In this document: piece after piece, positions 18,909 through 26,551 of the stretch
How the letters are laid out: each line of letters starts with the position of its first letter
How positions within the stretch are numbered: the first letter of the stretch is position 1
NCBI RefSeq assembly: GCF_001908725.1
Contig: NZ_CP018725.1
Span: 3,658,001 to 3,722,000 of the forward strand
DNA from: Xanthomonas vesicatoria ATCC 35937
GTDB taxonomy: Bacteria; Pseudomonadota; Gammaproteobacteria; Xanthomonadales; Xanthomonadaceae
DNA: 64,000 nucleotides
Reading direction: 5' to 3'
Notes under the pieces: model-generated
Database searches by the model: none
What the model saw: the letters and a program-made list of their open reading frames with translations, nothing else
What the model was told of the DNA's origin: nothing
Translations under genes and position numbers: made by a program

Positions 18909-19874
18909 ATGGATCGCTATGAACGTATCAACTCCCTGCATCGCCTGCTCAAGTCGGCGCGCTACCCGGTCACGGTGGCGCGGCTGCAGGATGAGCTGAG
19001 CTGCTCCCGCGCCACCGTGTATCGCGACCTGGCGTTCCTGCGCGACGCGCTGATGGCGCCGGTGGAAGGCGATGGCGAATCGGGCTTTCGCTATCTGTCC
19101 GGCGAAAGCGATCGCTTCGAGCTGCCCGGACTGTGGCTGAGTTCGGAAGAACTGCACGCGCTGCTGGCGTCCCAGCAATTGCTTGCGCGCACCGGCGGCG
19201 GGGTGCTGTCGTCGATGCTGGCGCCGCTGCAGCAGCGCATCGAAGGGCTGCTGGCGGCGCAGGCCGGTGTCTCGCAATGGCCGGTAGATCGCGTGCGGGT
19301 GATTCCGCATCGCGGCCGCAAGCTGGACGAAGCCAGCTTCCGCACCGTGGCCTCCGGGGTGCTGGAGCGCAAGCAGCTGAGCTTCGATTACCGCGCACGC
19401 TCCACCGACGAATCGACCAAGCGCACCGTGTCACCACAACGCATCACCCACTACCGCGATAACTGGTACCTGGATGCCTGGGACCACGGCCGTGATGGCG
19501 TGCGCAGCTTCGCGGTGGACCGCATCAACCATGCGCGCCTGCTTGATGCCGCGCCGCGCGATGTGCCCGATAGCGAACTGGATGAGCAGCTGGCCGCCAG
19601 CTACGGCATCTTTTCCGGCGCACCCAAAGGCTGGGCGACCATTGTGTTCAGCGCCAAGGCCGCACGCTGGGTGGCCGACGAGCATTGGCATTCCAAGCAG
19701 CAGGGCCGGTTTTTGCCCGACGGCCGCTATGAGCTCAAATTGCCATACAGCAATTCGCGCGAGCTGCTGATGGACGTGCTGCACTACGGCTCGGACGCGG
19801 AAATCGTTGAGCCCGTCTCGCTGCGCGAGCAGGCCAAGGCCCTGCTGTCGCTGGCGCTGAGCAATTACGATTGA
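18909..19874 (+). CDS. WYL-domain transcriptional regulator (YafY/PafC type)
   Basis: A 321-residue cytoplasmic regulator. Residues 1-60 form an HTH_11/DeoR-like winged helix (LQDELSCSRATVYRDLAFLRDAL). The WYL domain spans about 140-225 (KQLSFDYRARSTDES, NWYLDAWDHGRDGVRSFAVDRI), and a WCX C-terminal extension follows. WYL proteins bind nucleic-acid or nucleotide ligands and often answer DNA damage or control defence genes. No defence genes adjoin it, so the target is unknown. The ATG at 18909 fits the domain start; a longer in-frame opening upstream is non-coding. Confidence 0.9.
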   Translation: MDRYERINSLHRLLKSARYPVTVARLQDELSCSRATVYRDLAFLRDALMAPVEGDGESGFRYLSGESDRFELPGLWLSSEELHALLASQQLLARTGGGVLSSMLAPLQQRIEGLLAAQAGVSQWPVDRVRVIPHRGRKLDEASFRTVASGVLERKQLSFDYRARSTDESTKRTVSPQRITHYRDNWYLDAWDHGRDGVRSFAVDRINHARLLDAAPRDVPDSELDEQLAASYGIFSGAPKGWATIVFSAKAARWVADEHWHSKQQGRFLPDGRYELKLPYSNSRELLMDVLHYGSDAEIVEPVSLREQAKALLSLALSNYD

Positions 19875-19978
19875 GCTTGGCCGGCATTTGGGTCGTTGTG
19901 CGGAGGCCCGATCGCGGCAAGGGCGTGCAGTTCTACGAGACGCATCCCAGCCTAATGCGCTGGGATTGAGTCAATGAC

Positions 19979-20038
19979 GCTCAACCCCTGAATCGAGCCT
20001 GCCCGCGAAGCGAGTTTGGCTTGAATGAATTGTTAGGC
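19979..20038 (-). other. Integron attC recombination site
   Basis: On the minus strand this 60-base site begins GCCTAAC (20038-20032, matching RYYYAAC) and ends GTTGAGC (19985-19979, matching GTTRRRY). Inner arms TTCATTCAAGCC and GGCTCGATTCAG pair at 8 of 12 positions around a short TCGCTTCGCGGG centre. It starts eight bases after the stop codon of the minus-strand gene at 20046-20573, exactly where an attC belongs in a gene cassette. Confidence 0.85.
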
Positions 20039-20608
20039 GCGTGCTTCATATCTTGCCCTCGAGGCGCGCCTGCGTGATTACCCGTTGATCTGCTCGAAGC
20101 TGCTCCCGGGCAACATCATCTGCAGCAAGTGAACTTTGGTACTTGCCAGCAAGTTGAGCGACTTGACGCTGAAGCTTGTGAACCGTGACAAGTCGCGCCT
20201 CGAGCTCTGCTTGAGAGAATGCCAAACAGTCAATGTCCAGGACGGACGCGCCCTCGCCGAGCGAGTTGGCATCTGCCAAGTCTGCATCCCATTGAGTGAG
20301 CCAATGCTTTGTAGCGCCAGAATGATAGGCGCCTTGAGCGGCAGCTAGCCGCGTCCGTGAGGCCTTTGCGCTCTCCAGCAGGGGAGCCAGACCGTGGATA
20401 TCCGATTGCAACGTGCTTTCGGTGCGACGGAGCTCTAGCCGAAGATCAAGAGATTTGAGCTGGCCAGTGCGTCGAAGCGCCATGAAGGCAAGAACAGCCC
20501 CAGCGATGCCAGTAACTGCGCCGATGATGCCCGCAATTGCTCCGGTGTAAGCAAGCCAACTTTGTTCTGACATTGCTTGGCCCGCGAGAAAGATAGTTTA
20601 GCGCCTAA
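19985..20608 (-). mobile_element. Solitary integron gene cassette (624 bp)
   Basis: The stretch has the anatomy of a mobile gene cassette. It is bounded by GTTAGGC on one side (minus strand 20609-20603) and GTTGAGC on the other (19985-19979). Integrase cuts between G and TT of GTTRRRY, giving a unit of 19985-20608. The upstream TTAGGC complements the cassette's own GCCTAAC at 20038-20032, as expected if one circular attC was split by insertion. It carries one gene, a ~30-base leader and no promoter that I can see. No integrase gene lies in the window, so it sits at a secondary site. Its base composition is visibly less GC-rich than its neighbours. Confidence 0.82.
20046..20573 (-). CDS. Cassette-borne hypothetical membrane-anchored protein
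   Basis: A 175-residue protein of unknown function. Residues 7-32 form one glycine/alanine-rich membrane helix (YTGAIAGIIGAVTGIAGAVL). About 140 charged residues follow that read as a helical, probably coiled-coil cytoplasmic or periplasmic domain (for example QLRADQRVITQARLEGK at the end). It has no recognised catalytic motif. It is the only gene of the integron cassette, is read toward the attC site as is normal, and ends eight bases before it. Lower GC and more varied codons than the surrounding genes suggest recent acquisition. Without a visible promoter, expression may depend on the lipocalin transcript reading through from upstream. Confidence 0.75.
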   Translation of the reverse strand: MSEQSWLAYTGAIAGIIGAVTGIAGAVLAFMALRRTGQLKSLDLRLELRRTESTLQSDIHGLAPLLESAKASRTRLAAAQGAYHSGATKHWLTQWDADLADANSLGEGASVLDIDCLAFSQAELEARLVTVHKLQRQVAQLAGKYQSSLAADDVAREQLRADQRVITQARLEGKI

Positions 20609-21174
20609 CGCTTGTTCGGCACTTCAAAGCCCAGGCGGTCCACCTGCTCGCGCAGCTGCGGCACGCGCTTGAGTTTGTCGGTGTAGATGGAATAGTCGTC
20701 GCGCATCTTGTTGACCAGCGTGCGGTACTGCTCGCGGCTCATGTCCGGCTTGCGCGCGAAGATCCAGGCCAGATCGCGGCCCGGGTAGGAGATCAGCATC
20801 CATGAGCCATCCGGTGCGATTTCCAGGATGCGCTGCTTGGCCGGAATCACCTTGTAGAACCACACTCGCCAATCGCGATTGCCGCTTTCCGCATCCACCG
20901 ACGCACGTGCGCTGACTTCCTTTTCCGGCTCGCCAAAACCTTCGCGATACAGATAGCGCACCGCTACCTTGCCGTCTTCGTCCAGGGTGTATTCGTCGCG
21001 GCTGGTGACGTGACCGCGCTCTACCGGATTGGGCATGCGCGCAATCACGTACCAGGTGCCCATGATCTTGGACAGATCGATCGCCGGCTCGGTGGTGGAT
21101 GTGTCCTTGGCATGCGCCACGGGCAGGCCGAGGACGAGCAGGAAAGCGAGGGCGATCGTAACGGTCAGGCGCAT
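20605..21174 (-). CDS. Periplasmic lipocalin (Blc-like)
   Basis: A 189-residue exported lipocalin. It has a signal peptide of about 22 residues ending PVAHA, with no lipobox cysteine, so it is soluble in the periplasm, unlike the lipoprotein Blc of E. coli. The family signature GTWYVIARMPNP follows, then WRVWFYKVIPAKQRILEI and the RKPDMSREQYRTL end typical of bacterial lipocalins. The family binds lysophospholipids or fatty acids and is linked to membrane stress. The stop codon TAG (20607-20605) lies inside the cassette-derived TTAGGC, so the inserted cassette supplies the stop. The start at 21174 precedes a good signal peptide; an in-frame upstream extension is unlikely. Confidence 0.9.
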   Translation of the reverse strand: MRLTVTIALAFLLVLGLPVAHAKDTSTTEPAIDLSKIMGTWYVIARMPNPVERGHVTSRDEYTLDEDGKVAVRYLYREGFGEPEKEVSARASVDAESGNRDWRVWFYKVIPAKQRILEIAPDGSWMLISYPGRDLAWIFARKPDMSREQYRTLVNKMRDDYSIYTDKLKRVPQLREQVDRLGFEVPNKR

Positions 21175-21470
21175 CGCAACATCACAAAGGGGCAATAGGT
21201 GCAGCACACTACCGCATGCAGGGGGCAAGTTCGCGTCAACGGTCGGGTCTGGCGTCGGCAATGGGGTCGTCGGCCACTGGCATCACTCCCGCGATCCTCA
21301 CCCCGGGCTAGCGGATGCCGGACCTGAGTTGCCAATCCCTACCCTACGCGCGTCCCGCGGCGCCTGACCTCGCACAGGCGCAACATTTCGCCTCCCAGGT
21401 CGCAATCGGTGAGATGGGGACAGGCAATTCTGCCGGCCTGTCTTCATCCCTTCTGCCACGGAGTGCCGTC

Positions 21471-21782
21471 ATGTCGCATCGTCCTTCCTCTCGTTCCGAA
21501 CGACCCGACCCGCGGGTGCTGCGCCCGGTGCGGCAGATCGCCCTGGCCGGCCTGGCGCTGGTGCTGGTATGGCCAGCGGCACGCGGGCACAGCGAGTGGA
21601 TCGGCTGGCTGCCGCTGTGGCTGGTCGGCATGCCGATGCTGGCCTGGTGGAGCCTGCACCGTTTCGCGCTGCCCGCATTGGCGCGTCCGGGCGCGCGGCG
21701 GGCCTTGCCGCGTCGGCGTGGTCCGCAGGCGCAACGTCGGCGCGTCACTTCGCGGGCAGCGACACCGGCGCGGGCGGCCTGA
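21471..21782 (+). CDS. Small basic two-helix membrane protein, unknown function
   Basis: A 103-residue protein. It has a basic N-terminus (SHRPSSRSERPDPRVLRP), two hydrophobic segments (about 24-42 and 46-65, with GWLPLWLVGMPMLAWWSL) and a strongly basic arginine-rich tail. No family is recognised. The start is supported by GGAG at 21460-21463 seven bases before the ATG. The tail's extreme basicity could reflect nucleic-acid or lipid-headgroup contact, but this is speculative. It lies 69 bases before the prolyl oligopeptidase gene. Confidence 0.6.
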   Translation: MSHRPSSRSERPDPRVLRPVRQIALAGLALVLVWPAARGHSEWIGWLPLWLVGMPMLAWWSLHRFALPALARPGARRALPRRRGPQAQRRRVTSRAATPARAA

Positions 21783-21851
21783 CCTTCGGCAGGGGAGGCC
21801 GGGCAAGGGGCTGTGTTAGGTTTTCCGGCATTGGTTTTTCCGGAAAAACAC

Positions 21852-23945
21852 ATGCCCAAGTTCGCCTCGATCTGCCTGGTCGCCGGCCTGATCACCGCTG
21901 GCGCCGTCTCTGCAGAGGAAACCGCCGTGTCCAACGACCCCTACGCCTGGCTGGAAGATGTCACCGGCGCCAAGCCGCTGGACTGGGTCAAGGCCCAGAA
22001 CGCCAAGACCGAAGCGCGCCTGGCCACCACGCCGGCGTTCAAGCAGATGGAAACCAGCATCCGCGAGGTGCTGGATTCGGACGCCAAGATTCCTGGCGTG
22101 CAGAAGATCGGCGCGTTCTATTACAACTTCTGGAAGGACAAGCAGCACGAGCGCGGCCTGTGGCGGCGCACCACGCTGGACGAATACCGCAAGGCTTCGC
22201 CGAATTGGGAAACGGTGCTGGACCTGGATGCGCTCAACAAGGCAGAGGGCGAAAACTGGGTCTGGCACGGCGCCGACTGCCTGCGCCCGGATTACCAGCG
22301 CTGCCTGATCGCGCTGTCGCGCGGGGGCGCCGACGCCGATGTCACCCGCGAGTTCGACCTGGCCGGAAAGCAATGGGTCAAGGACGGCTTCTTCCGTCCC
22401 GAATCCAAGGGCGGGCTGGGCTGGATCGACAAGGACACCGTCTACGTCTTCACCGATTTCGGTGCCGGCAGCATGACCAGCTCCGGCTACCCGCGCGTCG
22501 CCAAGCAGTGGAAGCGCGGCACCCCGCTCAGCGCTGCCGCGGTGGTGTACGAAGGCAAGCCGACCGATATGTATATCGCGGCGATGCACGACGACACCCC
22601 CGGGTTCGAACGCGATTTCGTCAGCCGGACGCTGGCTTTCTACAACGACGAGCTGTATCTCAAGGGCGCCGACGGCACGCTGGTGAAGGTGGATGTGCCC
22701 AACTCGGCCAGCAAGTCGGTCAAGCGGCAGTGGCTGACGCTGGAATTGCGCGAGCCGTGGACGGTGGGGGGCAAGACCTACACCGCCGGCTCGCTGCTGG
22801 CCACGCGCTTTGACGACTTCATGGCCGGCAAGCGCAGCTTCGATGTGTTGTTCGAACCGACCGACACCACCTCGCTGGCGGGCGTGGCATGGACCAAGTC
22901 GCACCTTGTCTTGAACGTGCTCGAAGACGTCAAGAATCGGCTCAGCGTCATCACTCCATCGCAGGACGGCTGGAAAAAGAGTGCGTTTGTCGGCGCGCCG
23001 GCGTTCGGCACGGTCGATGTCAGCGCCGTGGACAGCGACGACAGCGACGCGCTGTGGCTCACCGTCACCGATTACCTGACTCCCACCACCCTGGCGTGGG
23101 TCGAGGTGGGCAGCGCGCCGCAGCCGCTCAAGGCCATGCCGGCGTTTTTCGATGCGGGCAAGGACAGCATCGAGCAGCACTTCGCCACCAGCAAGGACGG
23201 CACCCGCGTGCCGTATTTCCTGGTGCGCCCCAAGAACCTCACGCTCGATGGCAGCGCGCCGACGCTGCTGTATGGCTACGGCGGTTTTGAAATCTCGATG
23301 ACGCCGAACTATTCCGGCGCATTGGGCCGCGCCTGGCTGGACAAGGGCGGCGTCTACGTGGTGGCCAACATCCGTGGCGGTGGCGAATACGGCCCGCGCT
23401 GGCACCAGGCTGCGCTCAAGCAAAACCGCCACAAGGCCTACGAAGACATGGCCGCGGTGGCCAAGGATCTGGTTGCGCGCAAGATCACCTCGACCAAGCA
23501 TCTGGGCGTGCAGGGCGGCAGCAACGGCGGCCTGATGACCGGCAACATGCTGACCCAATATCCGGAGCTGTTCGGTGCGGTGGTGGTGCAGGTGCCATTG
23601 CTGGACATGAAGCGTTACAGCCATCTGTTGGCAGGCGCTTCGTGGATGGCCGAATACGGCAACCCGGACACCGACGACTGGAAATTCATCCAGACCTTCT
23701 CGCCGTATCACCTGTTCGACCCGAAGAAGACCTACCCGCCGGTGATCTTCCTGACCTCCACACGAGACGACCGCGTACACCCGGGCCATGCGCGCAAGAT
23801 GGCGGCCAAAATGATCGAGGCCGGCAAGGACGTGACTTACTACGAGAACATCGAAGGCGGCCACGGCGGCGCAGCCAACAATGCGCAGGCTGCGCATATG
23901 TCGGCACTGGCGTATAGCTTTCTGTGGGAGCGCTTGGCCGACTGA
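21852..23945 (+). CDS. Exported prolyl oligopeptidase (S9A family)
   Basis: A 697-residue serine peptidase that cleaves small proline-containing peptides on the carboxyl side of proline. A signal peptide of about 20 residues precedes an N-terminal beta-propeller gate (about 70-420) and a C-terminal alpha/beta hydrolase domain. The triad is visible as Ser557 (QGGSNGGLM), the Asp639/Asp640 pair (TRDDRVHPG) and His671 (EGGHGGA). The ATG at 21852 starts the signal peptide. A second, more OpdB-like S9 enzyme is encoded 2.6 kb downstream, so the organism invests doubly in periplasmic oligopeptide breakdown. Confidence 0.94.
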   Translation: MPKFASICLVAGLITAGAVSAEETAVSNDPYAWLEDVTGAKPLDWVKAQNAKTEARLATTPAFKQMETSIREVLDSDAKIPGVQKIGAFYYNFWKDKQHERGLWRRTTLDEYRKASPNWETVLDLDALNKAEGENWVWHGADCLRPDYQRCLIALSRGGADADVTREFDLAGKQWVKDGFFRPESKGGLGWIDKDTVYVFTDFGAGSMTSSGYPRVAKQWKRGTPLSAAAVVYEGKPTDMYIAAMHDDTPGFERDFVSRTLAFYNDELYLKGADGTLVKVDVPNSASKSVKRQWLTLELREPWTVGGKTYTAGSLLATRFDDFMAGKRSFDVLFEPTDTTSLAGVAWTKSHLVLNVLEDVKNRLSVITPSQDGWKKSAFVGAPAFGTVDVSAVDSDDSDALWLTVTDYLTPTTLAWVEVGSAPQPLKAMPAFFDAGKDSIEQHFATSKDGTRVPYFLVRPKNLTLDGSAPTLLYGYGGFEISMTPNYSGALGRAWLDKGGVYVVANIRGGGEYGPRWHQAALKQNRHKAYEDMAAVAKDLVARKITSTKHLGVQGGSNGGLMTGNMLTQYPELFGAVVVQVPLLDMKRYSHLLAGASWMAEYGNPDTDDWKFIQTFSPYHLFDPKKTYPPVIFLTSTRDDRVHPGHARKMAAKMIEAGKDVTYYENIEGGHGGAANNAQAAHMSALAYSFLWERLAD

Positions 23946-24062
23946 GCGGTTGGCACAGGCCGCATGATGCGCAGTGCGACACGAGGCCGCCGGCACACTG
24001 CAGCGGCCTCGTGACGTTTGCGATCGAACGAAAGCAAACGTGGACGACGCGGAGTGTGAGCG

Positions 24063-24542
24063 ATGTTGGGCGTGATGATGACTTTGGCGGTCGGCGCGTG
24101 CGCGGTCGAGAATGCACGCTATGTGCTGCGCGACGATGCCGACGTGCAAGCCCGCTTTCTGGCGGTCGCCAGCGGTCCACACTGGCCGGCGCAGGTGGTC
24201 TTGCGGCTACATGCTTCGCGCACCGGAGCGGATGTATGGTTTTTGCCGTGGAGCGGCGGCAGCGATGACAGCCAGCACCTGGCGTCCACCACCGATGTGA
24301 CCGCGCCGGGTTGGCAGCCTCCGGATCCCGATGGTGGGCCGCGCCCTTTGGGCGATGTGGGCTACATCGGCACCGATGCGAGCTATCGTGTTCTGAGCGA
24401 GGTTCCCCGTGCCGGCATGCCGGCGCCTGCGCATTTCCTGTTGCCCGACTTGCGTGAAACGTTGTGGTATCGCGCGGCGCCAGGCGAGCGGCAAGCGATG
24501 GCACGGCAGTTCTTCAATCTGGACAGCTGCGCAACGCAGTAA
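24063..24542 (+). CDS. Hypothetical exported protein
   Basis: A 159-residue protein without a recognised family. The N-terminal 18 residues (MLGVMMTLAVGACAVENA) resemble a short signal sequence, possibly a lipoprotein (VGAC), but the basic n-region is missing. The remainder is acidic to neutral, with many tryptophan and proline residues (DVWFLPWSGGSDD). The GGAG at 24051-24054, eight bases before the ATG, supports this start. It lies between the S9 peptidase and a frameshifted kinase-like gene. Confidence 0.55.
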   Translation: MLGVMMTLAVGACAVENARYVLRDDADVQARFLAVASGPHWPAQVVLRLHASRTGADVWFLPWSGGSDDSQHLASTTDVTAPGWQPPDPDGGPRPLGDVGYIGTDASYRVLSEVPRAGMPAPAHFLLPDLRETLWYRAAPGERQAMARQFFNLDSCATQ

Positions 24543-24613
24543 GACGGTGCGGCGCGTTGGTGCCAAGTCTTCGTCGCTGCGTTTGGCCGCGAGCGATATC
24601 AGGAAGGGGCGGA

Positions 24614-25154
24614 ATGAAATGGGACGAGCTGGGTCCGCGAATCTGCATTCTGGGACCGTCCAATAGCGGTAAATCGACCTTGGCGCAAGCGATTGCGCGC
24701 AAGCACGGATGCGCATGCGTGTATTTGGATCAGCTGCATCATTCCCCAAGCACTGCCTGGCTACCTCGTCCCAGGCAGGAATTTTTCGCGCTTCACGATG
24801 CAGCCATCGCCGCAGAGCAGTGGGTGATGGATGGCAATTACCTGGGGTGCCCGTCCAGCGTCTGGCGCGTGCAACGGGCCTTGTTCTATTGGACGTCGCG
24901 GTGACGACCAGCCTGGTGCGCTATCTGCGCCGAACCTGGTTTGAGCAGCACCGTTGCGGCGGCCTGGATGGCGCCAGGGAGCAGCTGCGTTGGGAGATGC
25001 TGCGCCACATCGCGGTCACTGAACGCAGAAGCGAAAAGAGCTTGCATGGGTGTTAGAGCGCAGCAGCTTGCCGAAGATCGTGTTACTGACGATGCCGGCA
25101 ATCGATCAGTTCTATCGCTTTGAAAATTTGAGCAGGCACGGTCTGCGCGAGTGA
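24614..25154 (+). pseudogene. Frameshifted P-loop kinase (FlaR/topology-modulation-like)
   Basis: The gene starts well (AGGAAGGGG before the ATG) and encodes a Walker A loop, GPSNSGKSTLA, then YLDQLHHSP and WVMDGNY as in adenylate-kinase-like proteins annotated as DNA topology modulation protein FlaR. The first frame stops at 24904. The coherent continuation (ATGLVLLDVAVTTSLVRYLRRT, then LRWEMLRHIAV) lies in another frame from about 24870. The C-terminus (LAWVLERSSLPKIVLLTMPA, then YRFENLSRHG) lies in the third frame from about 25030 to the stop at 25152-25154. Two frameshifts make a working protein unlikely unless they are sequencing errors. Confidence 0.8.
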
Positions 25155-25257
25155 TAGCGGTTCTCAGTGCAGCGTCTTGCAAGGAGGCGATTGACCGCGA
25201 GGTCACGCTCACAACGCTTTCTGGATTGCAGTGCTCTTGGCGTCATGCAAGATGCGT

Positions 25258-26442
25258 CTACAGACTACGTAACCCGCGCGCAATGCGCTCCACTGCCTGT
25301 TCCAGGCGCGGCAGGCTTTGGGTGTAGGCAATGCGCACGTGCTGGTTGGCGCGATGGAAACCGAAGTCGACGCCGGGGGTGAAGGCGACGTGCTCGGTTT
25401 CCAGGAAGTGCGCGCAGAACGCCTGCGCGTTGTCCGAAAACGCGCTGATATCGGCGTAGAGATAGAACGCGCCTTGTGGCTCGACGGCGATGTGGAAGCC
25501 TAGTCCGCGCAGGGCGGGCAGCAGAAAGTCGCGACGTTGCTGGAACTGCGCGCGGCGCGCTTCGAAGATGGCGATGCTCTCTGGTGTGAAACACGCAAGC
25601 GCTGCGTGCTGCGCAATGGTCGAGGCGCTGATGTAGAGATTCTGCGCAAGTTTCTCCAGCTCGGGCACGGCGTCGGGCGGGGCGATCAGCCAACCCAGGC
25701 GCCAGCCGGTCATGCCGAAGTACTTGGAAAAACTGTTCAAGACGAATGCACCGTCGTCGACTTCCAGCACGCTATGCGCGTCCAGGCCATAGGTCAGGCC
25801 ATGGTAAATCTCGTCCACCACCAGGTGCCCGCGGCGTGCACGCAACGCCTGCGACAACGCGGCCAGTTGCGTGCGCGATAGCACACTGCCGGTCGGATTG
25901 GCCGGCGACGCCACCAGGGCACCGACGCTATCGGCGTTCCAACACGCGTCCACCAGTGCTGGTGTCAGCTGATAGTCGGTGTCCGGCCCGACCGGCACCA
26001 GCTGCGCAGCACCTTCGACCAGGCGCAGGAAGTGCCGGTTGCACGGATACCCCGGGTCGGCGAGCAGCCAGTGTTTGCCCGGGTCCACCAACAGGCTGCT
26101 GGCCAATAGCAGCGCGCCCGAGCCGCCTGGCGTAACCAGGATCCGCTCCGGGTCGACGCTGTGGCCATAACGTTGCGCGTAAAACCCGGCAATCGCCTCG
26201 CGCAGTGCGGGCAGCCCGCGTGCGGCGGTGTAGCGGGTATGGCCGGCGGCCAATGCGGCTTGCCCGGCGGCCACGATCGGCGCGGCAGTGGTGAAATCGG
26301 GCTCGCCGATTTCCAGGTGGATCACATCATGACCGGCCTGTTCGAGCGCATTGGCGCGGGCCAGCAGCGACATCACATGGAACGGCGCGATGTCCTGGCT
26401 GCGGCGGCTGTAGCCCGGCGCGGGCGAAAGCAAGGAGTCCAT
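25258..26442 (-). CDS. PLP-dependent class I/II aminotransferase
   Basis: A 394-residue cytoplasmic fold-type I aminotransferase. The PLP-binding lysine is Lys240 in NSFSKYFGMTGWRLG. Other motifs are EIGEPDF, ADPGYPCNRH, SPANPTGS and VVDEIYHGL. It resembles aspartate/alanine-type aminotransferases; the amino donor cannot be assigned. The start at 26442 (MDSLLSPAPGYSRR) follows the family N-terminus; the frame is open a further 21 codons upstream. It is divergent from the oligopeptidase B gene, with starts about 110 bases apart. Confidence 0.92.
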   Translation of the reverse strand: MDSLLSPAPGYSRRSQDIAPFHVMSLLARANALEQAGHDVIHLEIGEPDFTTAAPIVAAGQAALAAGHTRYTAARGLPALREAIAGFYAQRYGHSVDPERILVTPGGSGALLLASSLLVDPGKHWLLADPGYPCNRHFLRLVEGAAQLVPVGPDTDYQLTPALVDACWNADSVGALVASPANPTGSVLSRTQLAALSQALRARRGHLVVDEIYHGLTYGLDAHSVLEVDDGAFVLNSFSKYFGMTGWRLGWLIAPPDAVPELEKLAQNLYISASTIAQHAALACFTPESIAIFEARRAQFQQRRDFLLPALRGLGFHIAVEPQGAFYLYADISAFSDNAQAFCAHFLETEHVAFTPGVDFGFHRANQHVRIAYTQSLPRLEQAVERIARGLRSL

Positions 26443-26551
26443 AACGAAGATGATAGACCAGCATGACCTAGGACACATGACGCCCGGCGACAGGCTCTTC
26501 CACACTCGGGTGCTGGGATGGCATTGCGTTCATCCAACGGACCCCAATCTG

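Noticed and set aside
19979..20608. A complete integron rather than one cassette
   Set aside because: No integrase gene, attI or second cassette is visible on either side; only a solitary cassette can be supported.
21816..24182. 788-codon open frame antisense to the S9 peptidase
   Set aside because: Composition is that of a reverse-strand shadow and the plus-strand gene has all catalytic motifs.
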